From: Seonamhaeicola maritimus | GTDB taxonomy: Bacteria; Bacteroidota; Bacteroidia; Flavobacteriales; Flavobacteriaceae | DNA: 64,000 nucleotides | Assembly (NCBI RefSeq): GCF_008056315.1 | Contig: NZ_VRKQ01000024.1 | Span: 1-64,000 of the forward strand | Direction: 5' to 3' | Shown: positions 20,868 through 30,143 of the stretch, piece by piece | How positions within the stretch are numbered: position 1 is the stretch's first letter | Layout of the letters: each line of letters starts with the position of its first letter | The notes under the pieces: model-generated | Database searches by the model: none | Told to the model about the DNA's origin: nothing | The model's input: only the letters and a program-made list of their open reading frames with translations | Program-made: the position numbers and the translations under genes

Positions 20868-21335
20868 CTAACTTATCAACTTATTAAAATATTTAAACAA
20901 ATCGCCTTTAGTAATTACAGCGCCCTGTTCAATCATTTTAAACTTATCTAAATTCTTATCTTCCGAATAGGCCTTATCTGCCTGAAAAAACTCTACGCTA
21001 TCATCCATCAAATGCTCTCGCAACCAATTATACCCTTCGTTTGTTGTGATATCCATATCATTTTTAACATTAAGCACAATAGCTTGCATGTTATCTTCGC
21101 CCAATTTAAACAAATACATATGTTGTGCAGAAATATGCTCTAAATACTCCGCCTTATTTAAAACACCTTCCCAAATTAAATCGCTAAAAACATCCAATTC
21201 TGTTTCTGCTAATTCAGGTTTGTTTACTTTTAAATTAGCCCACTCATCTGCTGTAATAGATTGTGTTGCCAAAAAATTAATAAACTCTTGGTGTAATTCT
21301 TCAAATTGTTCTTTTGTAAGTCTAGAATATTTCAT
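20868..21335 (-). CDS. Conserved hypothetical protein, DUF6495-like
   Basis: 155 residues, acidic, no signal peptide and no membrane segment, so probably cytoplasmic. Starts MKYSRLTKEQFEELHQEF and contains a DEWANLK segment and a central MYLFKLGEDNMQAIVLN strand-rich stretch. From memory this matches a small flavobacterial family of unknown function (DUF6495); I cannot confirm it here. It lies downstream of the TonB-dependent receptor gene but is separated from it by a hairpin terminator. No function is proposed. Confidence 0.75.
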   Translation of the reverse strand: MKYSRLTKEQFEELHQEFINFLATQSITADEWANLKVNKPELAETELDVFSDLIWEGVLNKAEYLEHISAQHMYLFKLGEDNMQAIVLNVKNDMDITTNEGYNWLREHLMDDSVEFFQADKAYSEDKNLDKFKMIEQGAVITKGDLFKYFNKLIS

Positions 21336-21337
21336 AA

Positions 21338-21367
21338 TAAAAAATGCGCCCCTAATTTAGGAGCGCA
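21338..21367 (-). terminator. Terminator of the TonB-dependent receptor gene
   Basis: On the minus strand a stem with TGCGC/GCGCA arms, an inner CTAA/TTAG part and one mismatch is followed by a T-rich run. It separates the receptor gene from the next gene. Confidence 0.75.
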
Positions 21368-21393
21368 AATTTAAGCATATATCTTTTATTTTC

Positions 21394-24300
21394 TTAGAAA
21401 ATATAACGTAATCCAAACTGAGCTTGCCATCTAGATGCTAAACTAGAGTCATAACCAAACGTATTTGTTTGGCTATTATTGAAAGTATAGGTTGGAGTTC
21501 CGGTACCATCAACAGTTACACCTATGGGCTGAACGTTATTTGGTTGCTGAATAACGCCCCAATCAGAATTCAAAAGATTTCCAAAATTTAATATATCAAT
21601 ACTGAACTGAATTGTGTTTGTTTTGTCTTCTGCAACATTAATATTAAAGTCCTGTAAAATCTTAATATCCCAACGACCTCTCCAAGGTGCTAATGCGCCA
21701 TATCGCTCAGCATATTGTCCACGACGACTACTTAAATAATCATCTTGTTGAATATAATTTTCAAGAGCTGCATGATCACCTCCACCAGTAAAATTCATTT
21801 GACTTATCTCACTAGAAGTAGGAATATAAATTAAATCATTTAAACCAGAACCATCTCCATTAATATCACCTCCGTAGGTATAACTAAAGCGTCCGCCCTG
21901 TGCATATTCAAAGAATGTAGAAATAGTAGTAGCCATCTTATCATTATTATAGATCCACTTTTTAGAGGCTGCACCAATAAATCTGTGCGTATCTCCATAT
22001 CTAGAATAAGCTAGAACATCATTATTTACATTACCATAAGCCGGATTAAATGCAAAAGCATCCCCTGTAATTTCAGCCTCAATTGAGTTTACATCTTTAG
22101 AATTCAAATAGTTATAAGCTAACATGGTGTAAAAACCGTTTTCAAATGTTTTTTGTGCCTTCACAGATGCATTCCATATACGTCCTTTATCTGAATTTGA
22201 CATAACGTAAGCATTAGCATTAGCTGGAAACGGAACAGCTACTTGCACATAATCTGAAGCAGTATATACAGGTCTATTATCAACACTGTTAAGCGTACCT
22301 GTTGGACCAGTTAACCCCCAGTTTTGAACATGGGCTCCATTAACATCCTTTGTGTATGAAACATCTGCGGTTAAAATTAAACCATCATCAAATTTTTTAT
22401 CTGCACCAATGTTGGTTCTCCAAACTTGAGGAAACTTATAATCTGGATCAACCATTTGATGGAACCACCAATTTGGATTTCCTATCTGGTTACCTAACCA
22501 CACAAAAGGAAAACGCCCTGTAAATAATCCCGAACCACCTCTTATTTGTAATGTTTGGTCTCCCTTAGCATCATAGTTAAAACCTACTCTAGGAGAAATT
22601 AACCAATCACTGTTTGGCATTTGTGTGTTATCCAATAGTTGCACTTGCCCTGTATTGGGGTTTATATAAGGTGTATTAGGTGCATAATCGCCAGTTCCAT
22701 CAATAACATCTTGGGCCTTATCTGCTGAATTAAAGAACAACGGCTTATCTAAACGTAAACCATAAGTTAACTTAAACTTTTCATTCATGTTCCATTCATC
22801 TTGAACATAGAAAGACATTTGACCAACATTAGTTTCGGCAAGTGCCCATGAATCATTAGCGTTATTATTGGCAAAAACACTTTCTGCATTCGCAATTGCA
22901 TCTCCTATTAAACCATTTCCAACAGCTGTCTGAAAGTCTGCAAGTGAACCAAATGCACCAAATGCCCCCACATAACCTCTTGCATCACCAAAACCATATA
23001 CACCTAAATTAAAGGAGTTGTCAAATTGGAATTTTTCAAATGATGTACCTATGGTTATGGTATGGTCTCCCATAAAAAAGTTTAAATTATCCGTAAACTG
23101 AAATACCTTTTGATCTAATCTATTATTAATAGAAAATGGTTCATGACCTGCAATAATATAGTTTGAACCGTCTTGTTGAATACTAATAGCTGGTATTGGA
23201 CTTGATAATGGGTTTCTAAAGTCATCAAAATGCGTATACCCTACTTGAAGCTTATTAGAAGATGTAGCTGATAATGTGGAGTTTAATTCTATTTGAAAGG
23301 ACTTTAGGTTATTATTAATTTCATAACCAGAATTTTCAAATTGAAGTGTGTTTGCATTTGGCCCTCTAAAACCAAGAGCTGTTGGATGCGCTGGCTTCTC
23401 TTTTGAAGCTTCCAACCAGTTATAAATTATAGCTAAACGGTTATTATCATTAATATTCCAATCTAATTTGATAATCCCTTTAGTAGATTTTGATGCATAA
23501 GTAAAGTCCTGATAAGCACCAGTATCATACCCTAATCCTGCCAAAGCGGTTTGAACAGCCATTAAATCTGCACCAGTAACTCTAGAATCATTAATAGAAC
23601 CAGAACCACCACTTGGAACCCAACCGTTAGTTCCTAAATCATCTCTATCATCGTTTTCATAATTAACAAAGAAGAATAATTTATTTTTCACTATTGGTCC
23701 ACCAATACTTACACCGTATTGTGTTTGGTTTAAATCTGGTCTTGTAACCTCTTCTCCTCTAATTTTCTTTCCAGTCATTTTTTCATTTCTGGAAAATGCA
23801 TAAACAGTACCATGAATTTCATTCGTTCCACTTTTAGTAACCGCATTCACAGAAGCTCCTGTAAATCCAGATTGCGTTACATCATAAGGCGCTGTAGTGA
23901 CTTGAATTTGCTCAATAGCATCTAATGAAACAGGTTGTGCGCTAGTTTGTCCTCCAGGTGTGGCAGCATCTAAACCAAATGGATTATTAAAAATAGCACC
24001 ATCTAAAGAAAAGTTATTAAACTGATCATTTCTACCTCCAAAAGATCCTGCACTTGCGGATGGTTCTAACCTCGTAAAATCAGACTGCGATCTAGATATT
24101 GTTGGCAATCTAGTTAATTCTCTTCTACCAACACTGGTTTCAGCACCAGTACGGTCACTACCAAAAGTACCCGTGCCGCCCGTTCCTTGTATAACTACAG
24201 CATCTAACTGAGCCGTATCTTCAGATAAAGTAACATCAATATTTTGTGTTTTACCTAAGGTTAAATACACATCATTAAATGTTTGTTCTTGGTAACCAAC

Positions 24301-24543
24301 AAAACTAATTGTTATGGTATATGGGCCTCCAACTCTTAAATTTAATAAGTTGAATCTTCCGTCCATGTTAGAGGCAGCTCCATACTTAGTACCCGTTGGT
24401 GTATGAATAGCAACCACATTAGCCCCAGGAAGTGGCTCAGAATTTTGGTCTACAATAAGACCCTTAATGTTTGAAGTTGTTACTTGCGAAAAGCCAAGAA
24501 CACCAACAAATAAGAAAAAAAATAAAAGGAATGTTTTTTTCAT
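21394..24543 (-). CDS. TonB-dependent outer-membrane receptor, Oar-like
   Basis: 1049 residues. The signal peptide ends at GFSQ. Residues about 25-110 form a carboxypeptidase-regulatory-like beta-sandwich (IKGLIVDQNSEPLPGANV, DGRFNLLNL, ISFVGYQEQ). The plug follows (about 115-240), with ISRSQSDFTRLEPS, FNNFSLDGAIFNNPFG and VNAVTKSGTNEIHG. The rest is beta-barrel, ending in aromatic FGLRYIF, as expected for Bam-dependent insertion. The plug motifs match Oar/OmpA-related receptors rather than SusC: there is no SusD partner next door. Such receptors import large ligands or take part in protein export at the outer membrane; the substrate is not evident. Transcribed alone, with a terminator downstream and the rplI terminator upstream. 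Confidence 0.95.
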   Translation of the reverse strand: MKKTFLLFFFLFVGVLGFSQVTTSNIKGLIVDQNSEPLPGANVVAIHTPTGTKYGAASNMDGRFNLLNLRVGGPYTITISFVGYQEQTFNDVYLTLGKTQNIDVTLSEDTAQLDAVVIQGTGGTGTFGSDRTGAETSVGRRELTRLPTISRSQSDFTRLEPSASAGSFGGRNDQFNNFSLDGAIFNNPFGLDAATPGGQTSAQPVSLDAIEQIQVTTAPYDVTQSGFTGASVNAVTKSGTNEIHGTVYAFSRNEKMTGKKIRGEEVTRPDLNQTQYGVSIGGPIVKNKLFFFVNYENDDRDDLGTNGWVPSGGSGSINDSRVTGADLMAVQTALAGLGYDTGAYQDFTYASKSTKGIIKLDWNINDNNRLAIIYNWLEASKEKPAHPTALGFRGPNANTLQFENSGYEINNNLKSFQIELNSTLSATSSNKLQVGYTHFDDFRNPLSSPIPAISIQQDGSNYIIAGHEPFSINNRLDQKVFQFTDNLNFFMGDHTITIGTSFEKFQFDNSFNLGVYGFGDARGYVGAFGAFGSLADFQTAVGNGLIGDAIANAESVFANNNANDSWALAETNVGQMSFYVQDEWNMNEKFKLTYGLRLDKPLFFNSADKAQDVIDGTGDYAPNTPYINPNTGQVQLLDNTQMPNSDWLISPRVGFNYDAKGDQTLQIRGGSGLFTGRFPFVWLGNQIGNPNWWFHQMVDPDYKFPQVWRTNIGADKKFDDGLILTADVSYTKDVNGAHVQNWGLTGPTGTLNSVDNRPVYTASDYVQVAVPFPANANAYVMSNSDKGRIWNASVKAQKTFENGFYTMLAYNYLNSKDVNSIEAEITGDAFAFNPAYGNVNNDVLAYSRYGDTHRFIGAASKKWIYNNDKMATTISTFFEYAQGGRFSYTYGGDINGDGSGLNDLIYIPTSSEISQMNFTGGGDHAALENYIQQDDYLSSRRGQYAERYGALAPWRGRWDIKILQDFNINVAEDKTNTIQFSIDILNFGNLLNSDWGVIQQPNNVQPIGVTVDGTGTPTYTFNNSQTNTFGYDSSLASRWQAQFGLRYIF

Positions 24544-24571
24544 TTGATTTGTTTTAAATGAGTTAGTCTAT

Positions 24572-24596
24572 TATGCGCGCATAGAAAATGCGCATA
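24572..24596. repeat. ATGCGC inverted repeats in the receptor leader
   Basis: ATGCGCGCAT (24573-24582) and ATGCGCAT (24588-24595) are both palindromes. TATGCGC and GCGCATA can also pair as a hairpin. They lie about 30-50 bases upstream of the receptor start, in its probable promoter or 5' leader. Confidence 0.4.
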
Positions 24597-24608
24597 TCAA
24601 AAATAGTG

Positions 24609-24642
24609 AAAAAAAAAGGCCACTCTAAAGAGTAGCCTTTTT
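24609..24642 (-). terminator. Terminator of the rpsF-rpsR-rplI operon
   Basis: Stem GGC-x-ACTCT / AGAGT-x-GCC with one mismatched pair, followed on the minus strand by a long T-run. Confidence 0.85.
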
Positions 24643-24674
24643 AACAAATAAGTTTTATTAACTATTTGTTAATA

Positions 24675-25127
24675 TTATTTTGCCTGTGCAATAACTTCAA
24701 ATGGTAATTCAACAGACACCTCTCTATGTAAACGTATTATAGCGTTATACTTCCCTGTACGTTTTACATTTCCACCAATTACATTGATGAATTTTTTATC
24801 TATTGATTGTCCTTCTTTTTCTAAAGCAGCAGCAACGTCTATATTGTTAACAGATCCAAATAATTTGTCTCCAGCTCCTACTTTTGAAGCTATTTTAACT
24901 TCTAATACTTTTAATGCTTCTGCAATTGCTTTAGCATCATCAACTATTTTCTTTTCTTTAAAAGCTCTTTGCTTTAAGTTTTCTGCTAACACCTTTTTAG
25001 CAGAAATTGTAGCTAATATAGCTTGTCCTTGTGGAATTAAGAAATTTCTACCGTAACCGTTCTTAACTGTTACAACATCGTCTTTAAATCCTAAATTCTC
25101 AACGTCTTGTTTTAATATAAGTTCCAT
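24675..25127 (-). CDS. rplI: 50S ribosomal protein L9
   Basis: 150 residues, full length. The N-terminal rRNA-binding domain is typical (MELILKQDVENLGFKDDVV, KNGYGRNFLIPQGQA), followed by the long linking helix and the C-terminal domain with RTGKYNAIIRLH. It is a structural protein of the large ribosomal subunit. Last gene of the rpsF-rpsR-rplI operon, 13 bases after rpsR. Confidence 0.98.
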   Translation of the reverse strand: MELILKQDVENLGFKDDVVTVKNGYGRNFLIPQGQAILATISAKKVLAENLKQRAFKEKKIVDDAKAIAEALKVLEVKIASKVGAGDKLFGSVNNIDVAAALEKEGQSIDKKFINVIGGNVKRTGKYNAIIRLHREVSVELPFEVIAQAK

Positions 25128-25140
25128 TGTTATCGGTATT

Positions 25141-25437
25141 TTACTTTAATAAATCTGCTACATAAGGCATTAAAGCTAAGTGACGTGCTCTTTTTACAGC
25201 AACAGACACTTTTCTTTGATACTTTAATGAAGTTCCTGTTAAGCGTCTAGGTAAAATTTTACCTTGCTCGTTTACAAACTTTAATAAGAAATCTGGATCT
25301 TTGTAATCAATATATTTAATACCAGACTTTTTGAAACGACAATACTTCTTAGCCTTGTTAGTTTCAATATTAAGCGGAGTTAAATATCTAATCTCTCCGT
25401 CTTTTTTTCCTTTTGATTGTTGTTCTATTGATGACAT
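25141..25437 (-). CDS. rpsR: 30S ribosomal protein S18
   Basis: 98 residues. The core [34 protein letters not shown] and [12 protein letters not shown] motifs are typical of S18, which binds the platform of the small subunit together with S6. The short N-terminal tail before the core is basic and variable. Two bases separate it from rpsF upstream. Confidence 0.98.
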   Translation of the reverse strand: MSSIEQQSKGKKDGEIRYLTPLNIETNKAKKYCRFKKSGIKYIDYKDPDFLLKFVNEQGKILPRRLTGTSLKYQRKVSVAVKRARHLALMPYVADLLK

Positions 25438-25439
25438 AA

Positions 25440-25778
25440 TTAAGCTTTTTGTTTAAGTTTTTCTCTTCTTCTCTCAGCCCAAGAAATAGCATGCTTATCC
25501 AACGATACAGTTAAATAACGCATAAAACGTTCATCACGTCTAAACTCTACTTCTAAGTTGTTAATTACCTCACCAGGAACGGTGTACTCAAATAAGTGGT
25601 AGAATCCACTTTTCTTGTTTTGAATTGGGTAAGCTAATTTTTTCAAGCCCCAATCTTCTTTCGATACCATCTTAGCTCCGTTAGAAACAAGAAAATCTTC
25701 GTATTTCTTTACTGTTTCCTTTATCTGGTCATCAGATAAAACGGGATTTAAGATGAAAACAGTTTCATAATGATTCAT
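25440..25778 (-). CDS. rpsF: 30S ribosomal protein S6
   Basis: 112 residues. [18 protein letters not shown] at the N-terminus and the [17 protein letters not shown] segment are diagnostic. S6 forms a heterodimer with S18 in the small-subunit platform. First gene of the operon; a near-perfect Bacteroidota promoter lies 31 bases upstream. Confidence 0.98.
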   Translation of the reverse strand: MNHYETVFILNPVLSDDQIKETVKKYEDFLVSNGAKMVSKEDWGLKKLAYPIQNKKSGFYHLFEYTVPGEVINNLEVEFRRDERFMRYLTVSLDKHAISWAERRREKLKQKA

Positions 25779-25808
25779 AAAAATCTATTTTATTGTTAAA
25801 AATGGCTG

Positions 25809-25840
25809 CAAAATTAGATAAATAATTTATATATTGCAAA
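25809..25840 (-). promoter_or_regulatory. Promoter of rpsF operon
   Basis: On the minus strand TTTG (25840-25837) is followed after 20 bases by TAATTTTG (25816-25809), an exact match to the Bacteroidota -33/-7 pattern. It lacks the two-half-site element seen at the divergent gene. Confidence 0.8.
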
Positions 25841-25896
25841 CATAAGCCCTAACAATTATATCGTTTATTATAAATGTTAAAATTATGTTAAAATAA

Positions 25897-25945
25897 GCAT
25901 TTTATCGATGTTTTTTGGTTTTTAACCGAATTTTTCGTACTATTG
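25897..25945 (+). promoter_or_regulatory. Promoter of the LytTR regulator with two-half-site element, copy D
   Basis: TTTTATCG (25900-25907) and TTTTAACC (25920-25927) repeat at 20 bp around TTTTTTG (ends 25917). TACTATTG at 25938-25945 is a -7 box with one mismatch after 20 bases. The layout matches copies A and C base for base in spacing. Confidence 0.5.
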
Positions 25946-25975
25946 TCGATATCTTAACCGAAATATTAAAATGTT

Positions 25976-26671
25976 ATGACTTTAAACTGTGTAGTAGTAG
26001 ACGACTCAGCAATACAAAGACTCTCAATTGTTAAATTAGTAGAAAATCATCCTTCTCTTAATTTAATAGCAGAGTATAGTAGTGCTTTAGAGACTAAAAA
26101 TGGTTTAAATACGCACCAAGTTGACCTCATCTTTTTAGATATTGAAATGCCAGTACTAAACGGATTTGAACTTTTAGACGTATTAAACAAAAAACCTCAA
26201 ATTATTTTTGTGACCGGTAAAACTGAATATGCTTTTAAAGCATTTAACTACGATGCTACCGATTACTTACACAAACCAATTACTAGAGAAAGATTTAACA
26301 CTTCTGTTGAAAAAGCATTAGAACAACATAGGCTGACTTTAGATTATAATGAAGAAGATGGAGAACATATCTTTGTTAAGAGTAACCTTAAAAAGCGTAA
26401 GGTTTACATTAAAGATATAAAATGGATTGAAGCTCTTGGTGATTATGTGAAATTAGTTACAGAAGAAACAAGCTTAGTAGTTTTATCTACAATGAAAGCT
26501 TTTGAAGCCGAATTACCTGAAGGCAAGTTCTTAAGAATCCACAAATCATATATTGTGAATCTTGATAAAATTGACAGATTTAACAGTAAGAATGTTGAAG
26601 TTGGAGCCTATGAAATTCCTTTAAGTAGAAATAAGAAGACACAATTGGTTGACGCTTTAAATAATATTTAA
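25976..26671 (+). CDS. LytTR-family response regulator, orphan
   Basis: 231 residues. The receiver domain (1-115) has Asp9-Asp10, the phospho-acceptor Asp55 in LIFLDIEMP, Thr80 and Lys100. A LytTR DNA-binding domain (about 128-231) has KRKVYIKDIKWIEALGDYV, FLRIHKSYIVNLDKI and IPLSRNKK. It should be phosphorylated by a LytS/YpdA-type histidine kinase and act as a transcription factor; no kinase gene is in the window. It is divergent from rpsF and convergent with priA. Its own promoter has the half-site element seen at three T9SS genes, which suggests, as inference only, autoregulation and control of those genes. Confidence 0.95.
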   Translation: MTLNCVVVDDSAIQRLSIVKLVENHPSLNLIAEYSSALETKNGLNTHQVDLIFLDIEMPVLNGFELLDVLNKKPQIIFVTGKTEYAFKAFNYDATDYLHKPITRERFNTSVEKALEQHRLTLDYNEEDGEHIFVKSNLKKRKVYIKDIKWIEALGDYVKLVTEETSLVVLSTMKAFEAELPEGKFLRIHKSYIVNLDKIDRFNSKNVEVGAYEIPLSRNKKTQLVDALNNI

Positions 26672-26680
26672 AACATTTAA

Positions 26681-29134
26681 TTAGAAGTTATCGACATTTA
26701 AAATTACTTTAACCGACCGAAAATCTTTTATACTAGAGAAGCTATTATTTACTTTAATGATAGCTTCTTTTGTTTTTGCCAATGATTGCTTTTTAGGAAT
26801 TTTAATCAAAATGTTTTTATGAAACTGATTTCTAATTCTTGAAATTGGTGGTGATTCTGGCCCCAAAACAGAATTTCCAAAAAATTGCCTTAAAGATTTA
26901 GCAAACCAAATAGAAGCATTCTCTACTCTATTATAGTCTTTATGTTTTAAAGTTATTTTTATCTGCTTATAAACTGGTGGATATTTAAAATTATACCTGT
27001 CGTTCATCTGTTCATTGAACATATCAATAAAATTATTAGTAGAAACCTGCTGCAATATATTATGGTAGGGGTTATAAGTTTGAATTAACACTTTACCGCG
27101 TTCCTCAGTTCTTCCTGCCCTACCCGACACTTGAACCATAAGCTGAAAACTGCGCTCATGAGCTCTAAAATCAGGAAAGTTCAACATATTATCAGCATTC
27201 ATAATACCCACTAACTTCACATTTCTAAAATCTAACCCTTTGGTAAGCATTTGTGTCCCCACTAAAATATCTATTTTCTGCTGCTCTAAGGCGGTAATTA
27301 TCTTTTCATAACCATATTTCCCTCTGGTAGTATCTAAATCCATTCTAGCCACCTTTGCGTCCGGGAATAGAATCTTTACTTCTTCTTCTATTTGTTCTGT
27401 ACCAAAACCTTTACTATCTAAATCAGGACTTCCGCATGCCATACAATCTTGCACCATTGACATATTGTAGCCACAATAATGACAGCGCAACTGACTTCTA
27501 TATTGATGATATGTTAAACTCACATCACAATTAGGACATTGTGGTGAATGCCCACATGTATTACACTCAACTATAGGTGAAAATCCACGCCTATTTTGAA
27601 ATAATATAACCTGCTGTTTTTCATCTAGTGCCTCAGTAATTTCTTTAATGAGTCTATCACTAAAATGACCAGTCATTCGTTTCCTTTTGTGCTTATCTTT
27701 TATATCGACTAACTCAATATCTGGCATCAAAACATTATTGAATCTGTGCAGTAATTCAACAAAACCGTATTTGCCTTGTTTCGCATTAAAATAACTTTCT
27801 AAACTTGGAGTAGCAGAACCTAACAAGGTTTTTGCCTTATGAATATTTGCCAAAATAACCGCTGTATCTCTAGCATGATACCTTGGAGCTGGATCAAATT
27901 GCTTGAATGATTGTTCATGTTCTTCATCAACAATAATGAGTCCCAAATCTTTGAAGGGTAAAAAAACAGATGATCTGGCTCCTAAAACTATTCTCGCTTT
28001 CGCGGAATTGTTCAAAACATTATTCCAAACCTCAACACGCTCGTTAGTTGAATATTTTGAATGAAAAATTGACACCTGTTCTCCAAAATAATTCTGTAAC
28101 CTGTTTACTAACTGTGTAGTTAAAGCTATTTCTGGCAACAAATACAAAACTTGCTTTCCCTTCTCAAAAACTTCCTCAATAAGTTTTACATAAATTTCAG
28201 TTTTACCGGAAGACGTCACACCGTGAAGGAGCGTAACATTTTGATTTTTGAAAGAGTCTTTCACCTCTTTTAAGGCAGTTTGCTGGTGTTCATTGAGATT
28301 TTTAGAAGCTTCGTTTTCATCTCCAGAATATTGTACTCTGTCTGTTTGAATATAATATTCTTCTAAAACACCTTTATCAATTAAAGCCTTTACTATTTGC
28401 GGAGACACTTTACTTTCATTTGACAATTCTGAAACTTTTACAGGTTTTCTGGTTGTTGCCGAAATAGAAAATAAAGTCATAACAACATCACGTTGTTTAG
28501 GAGCTCTACTTAGTTTATCCAACAAATCTTGTAAAGCCTCTTCAGAAGAATAGTTAACGTGCAATTTAACATAGCGCACTAATTTTGGTTTGTACTTTTC
28601 ATACACTTCTTCTTCAACTGCAATAGCTTCTTTTTCAATAAGCCGTTTTATCACCGGTAGCACATTCTTTTTGTCAAGAATATTAGAAATATCATGAATC
28701 TTTAAAGATGATTGATGATGTAAAGCTTCATAAATTAAAAACTCATCATCTTTTAAAAGAGATTCATCAACCTCTTTCAAAGAGCTTCTTGTCACAACTG
28801 TTTCACTTTCTAATATAAATGCACTTGGTAAAGCAGCTCGCATAACATCACCTAAAGTACACATGTAGTATTTAGAAATCCAATGCCATAATTCTAACTG
28901 AATACTATTCACAATTGGAGTTTCATCCAAAATTTGATGAATCTCTTTCGCTTCATAAACAGTTGGCGCTTCATTATGAATTCTAAAAACTAAACCTGTA
29001 TATATTTTAGATTTCCCAAAAGGAACAGCTACTCGCATTCCTGGTTTTAAAAATTCAGCTTCAGCAGCAGTTATACAATAAGTAAATAATTTTTGAAGCG
29101 GAATGGGAAGTATAATGTCTATAAAATATCGCAT
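26681..29134 (-). CDS. priA: Primosomal protein N' (replication restart helicase)
   Basis: 817 residues, the usual length in Bacteroidota. N-terminal 3'BD domain, then the helicase with Walker A GVTSSGKTEIY and DEEH-type VDEEHEQSFKQ. The zinc-binding insert has CNTCGHSPQCPNCD and CHYCGY...CMACG. The second helicase half has GTQMLTKGLDF and QVSGRAGR. It reloads the replisome at stalled forks. Last gene of a likely nadC-yihY-priA operon, three bases after yihY. Confidence 0.98.
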   Translation of the reverse strand: MRYFIDIILPIPLQKLFTYCITAAEAEFLKPGMRVAVPFGKSKIYTGLVFRIHNEAPTVYEAKEIHQILDETPIVNSIQLELWHWISKYYMCTLGDVMRAALPSAFILESETVVTRSSLKEVDESLLKDDEFLIYEALHHQSSLKIHDISNILDKKNVLPVIKRLIEKEAIAVEEEVYEKYKPKLVRYVKLHVNYSSEEALQDLLDKLSRAPKQRDVVMTLFSISATTRKPVKVSELSNESKVSPQIVKALIDKGVLEEYYIQTDRVQYSGDENEASKNLNEHQQTALKEVKDSFKNQNVTLLHGVTSSGKTEIYVKLIEEVFEKGKQVLYLLPEIALTTQLVNRLQNYFGEQVSIFHSKYSTNERVEVWNNVLNNSAKARIVLGARSSVFLPFKDLGLIIVDEEHEQSFKQFDPAPRYHARDTAVILANIHKAKTLLGSATPSLESYFNAKQGKYGFVELLHRFNNVLMPDIELVDIKDKHKRKRMTGHFSDRLIKEITEALDEKQQVILFQNRRGFSPIVECNTCGHSPQCPNCDVSLTYHQYRSQLRCHYCGYNMSMVQDCMACGSPDLDSKGFGTEQIEEEVKILFPDAKVARMDLDTTRGKYGYEKIITALEQQKIDILVGTQMLTKGLDFRNVKLVGIMNADNMLNFPDFRAHERSFQLMVQVSGRAGRTEERGKVLIQTYNPYHNILQQVSTNNFIDMFNEQMNDRYNFKYPPVYKQIKITLKHKDYNRVENASIWFAKSLRQFFGNSVLGPESPPISRIRNQFHKNILIKIPKKQSLAKTKEAIIKVNNSFSSIKDFRSVKVILNVDNF

Positions 29135-29137
29135 CGC

Positions 29138-30064
29138 CTAACACCTTTTACGCAACTTGTTCAAAGACGCATTTAACTCATACCCCAACAACAATATATT
29201 AGCATTAAGCCATAAATAAAAAAGAAGGATTAGAAGCGCGCCTATAGAACCATAAAGTTTATTATACTGCGCAAAATTTTCAATATAAATGCCAAACAAA
29301 TATGAAGACAACATTATAAGAAGTGTTGTAAAAATGGCTCCAATAGAAAAGAATTTTGAATGTTTTCCTTCATGTGTTCCAAAGTAATACAAAGTTGCCG
29401 TGCCCAGATAAATCATGATTACAAAAAACAAATATTGCGCAAAATTTGCCCAAAATACATTTTGAGAATCAACGTCTAAAACATCCAACAATTCCTGAAC
29501 TATATAGATCTGAAAATATCCTAAAAACGCAATAGTAATTATTAATAAAAATGCTAATATTAATGCAATACCTAAAGCATACAAGTATTGTTTAAATACA
29601 TTCCGGGTAAGCTGTTCATGATATGAATTTTCAAAACCTGAAAAAACCGCATTTACGCCATTTGCCATTAAGGCAATCGACAGAACAAAAACAGAAGACA
29701 GCAACCCTCCTCTTTGAGATTGGTCTATATTTTCGAAAATGTTATGAATAAAAAAATCCGATGTATTAGGTGGTAAAAACGACTCTAAAAAAACTAAAAA
29801 TTCAGTCTTAAAACCATCAACAGGAATATATGGAATAATAAAAAGCACAAACAGCAAAAAAGGAAACAACGCCATGAAAAAACTAAATGCTATAGCACTT
29901 GCCCTAGTTGTTAAAGCGCCTTTAACTATTCCAATAACATAGAGCTCTAACAAATCATAAAATGATAATCCTTCTAAACCAGGTAGTTTGATTTTTTTTA
30001 AGAACCGCACCAAGACATTTAAAACAGGGATCTTGTCTAATTTGTCTTCAATGGGTTTTGTCAT
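29138..30064 (-). CDS. YihY/BrkB-family inner-membrane protein
   Basis: 308 residues. Six hydrophobic segments, with the family marker TTRASAIAFSFFMALFPFLL near residue 54 and GALLILLFYLWLNANILLLG near the C-terminus. This family (once wrongly called RNase BN) has no proven biochemical activity. It lies between nadC and priA with the same orientation, 3 bases from priA, which suggests co-transcription rather than a shared pathway. Confidence 0.93.
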   Translation of the reverse strand: MTKPIEDKLDKIPVLNVLVRFLKKIKLPGLEGLSFYDLLELYVIGIVKGALTTRASAIAFSFFMALFPFLLFVLFIIPYIPVDGFKTEFLVFLESFLPPNTSDFFIHNIFENIDQSQRGGLLSSVFVLSIALMANGVNAVFSGFENSYHEQLTRNVFKQYLYALGIALILAFLLIITIAFLGYFQIYIVQELLDVLDVDSQNVFWANFAQYLFFVIMIYLGTATLYYFGTHEGKHSKFFSIGAIFTTLLIMLSSYLFGIYIENFAQYNKLYGSIGALLILLFYLWLNANILLLGYELNASLNKLRKRC

Positions 30065-30143
30065 AAATAATTTGCATTAATACTATAAAGCAAAGTTATT
30101 AAATAATGACAGTAGAATAACAATATTTTCTTTTAGAAATAAA

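Noticed and set aside
21394-24543. SusC-type glycan receptor of a polysaccharide utilisation locus
   Set aside because: No SusD-like gene or glycoside hydrolase is nearby, and the plug motifs fit Oar-like receptors better.
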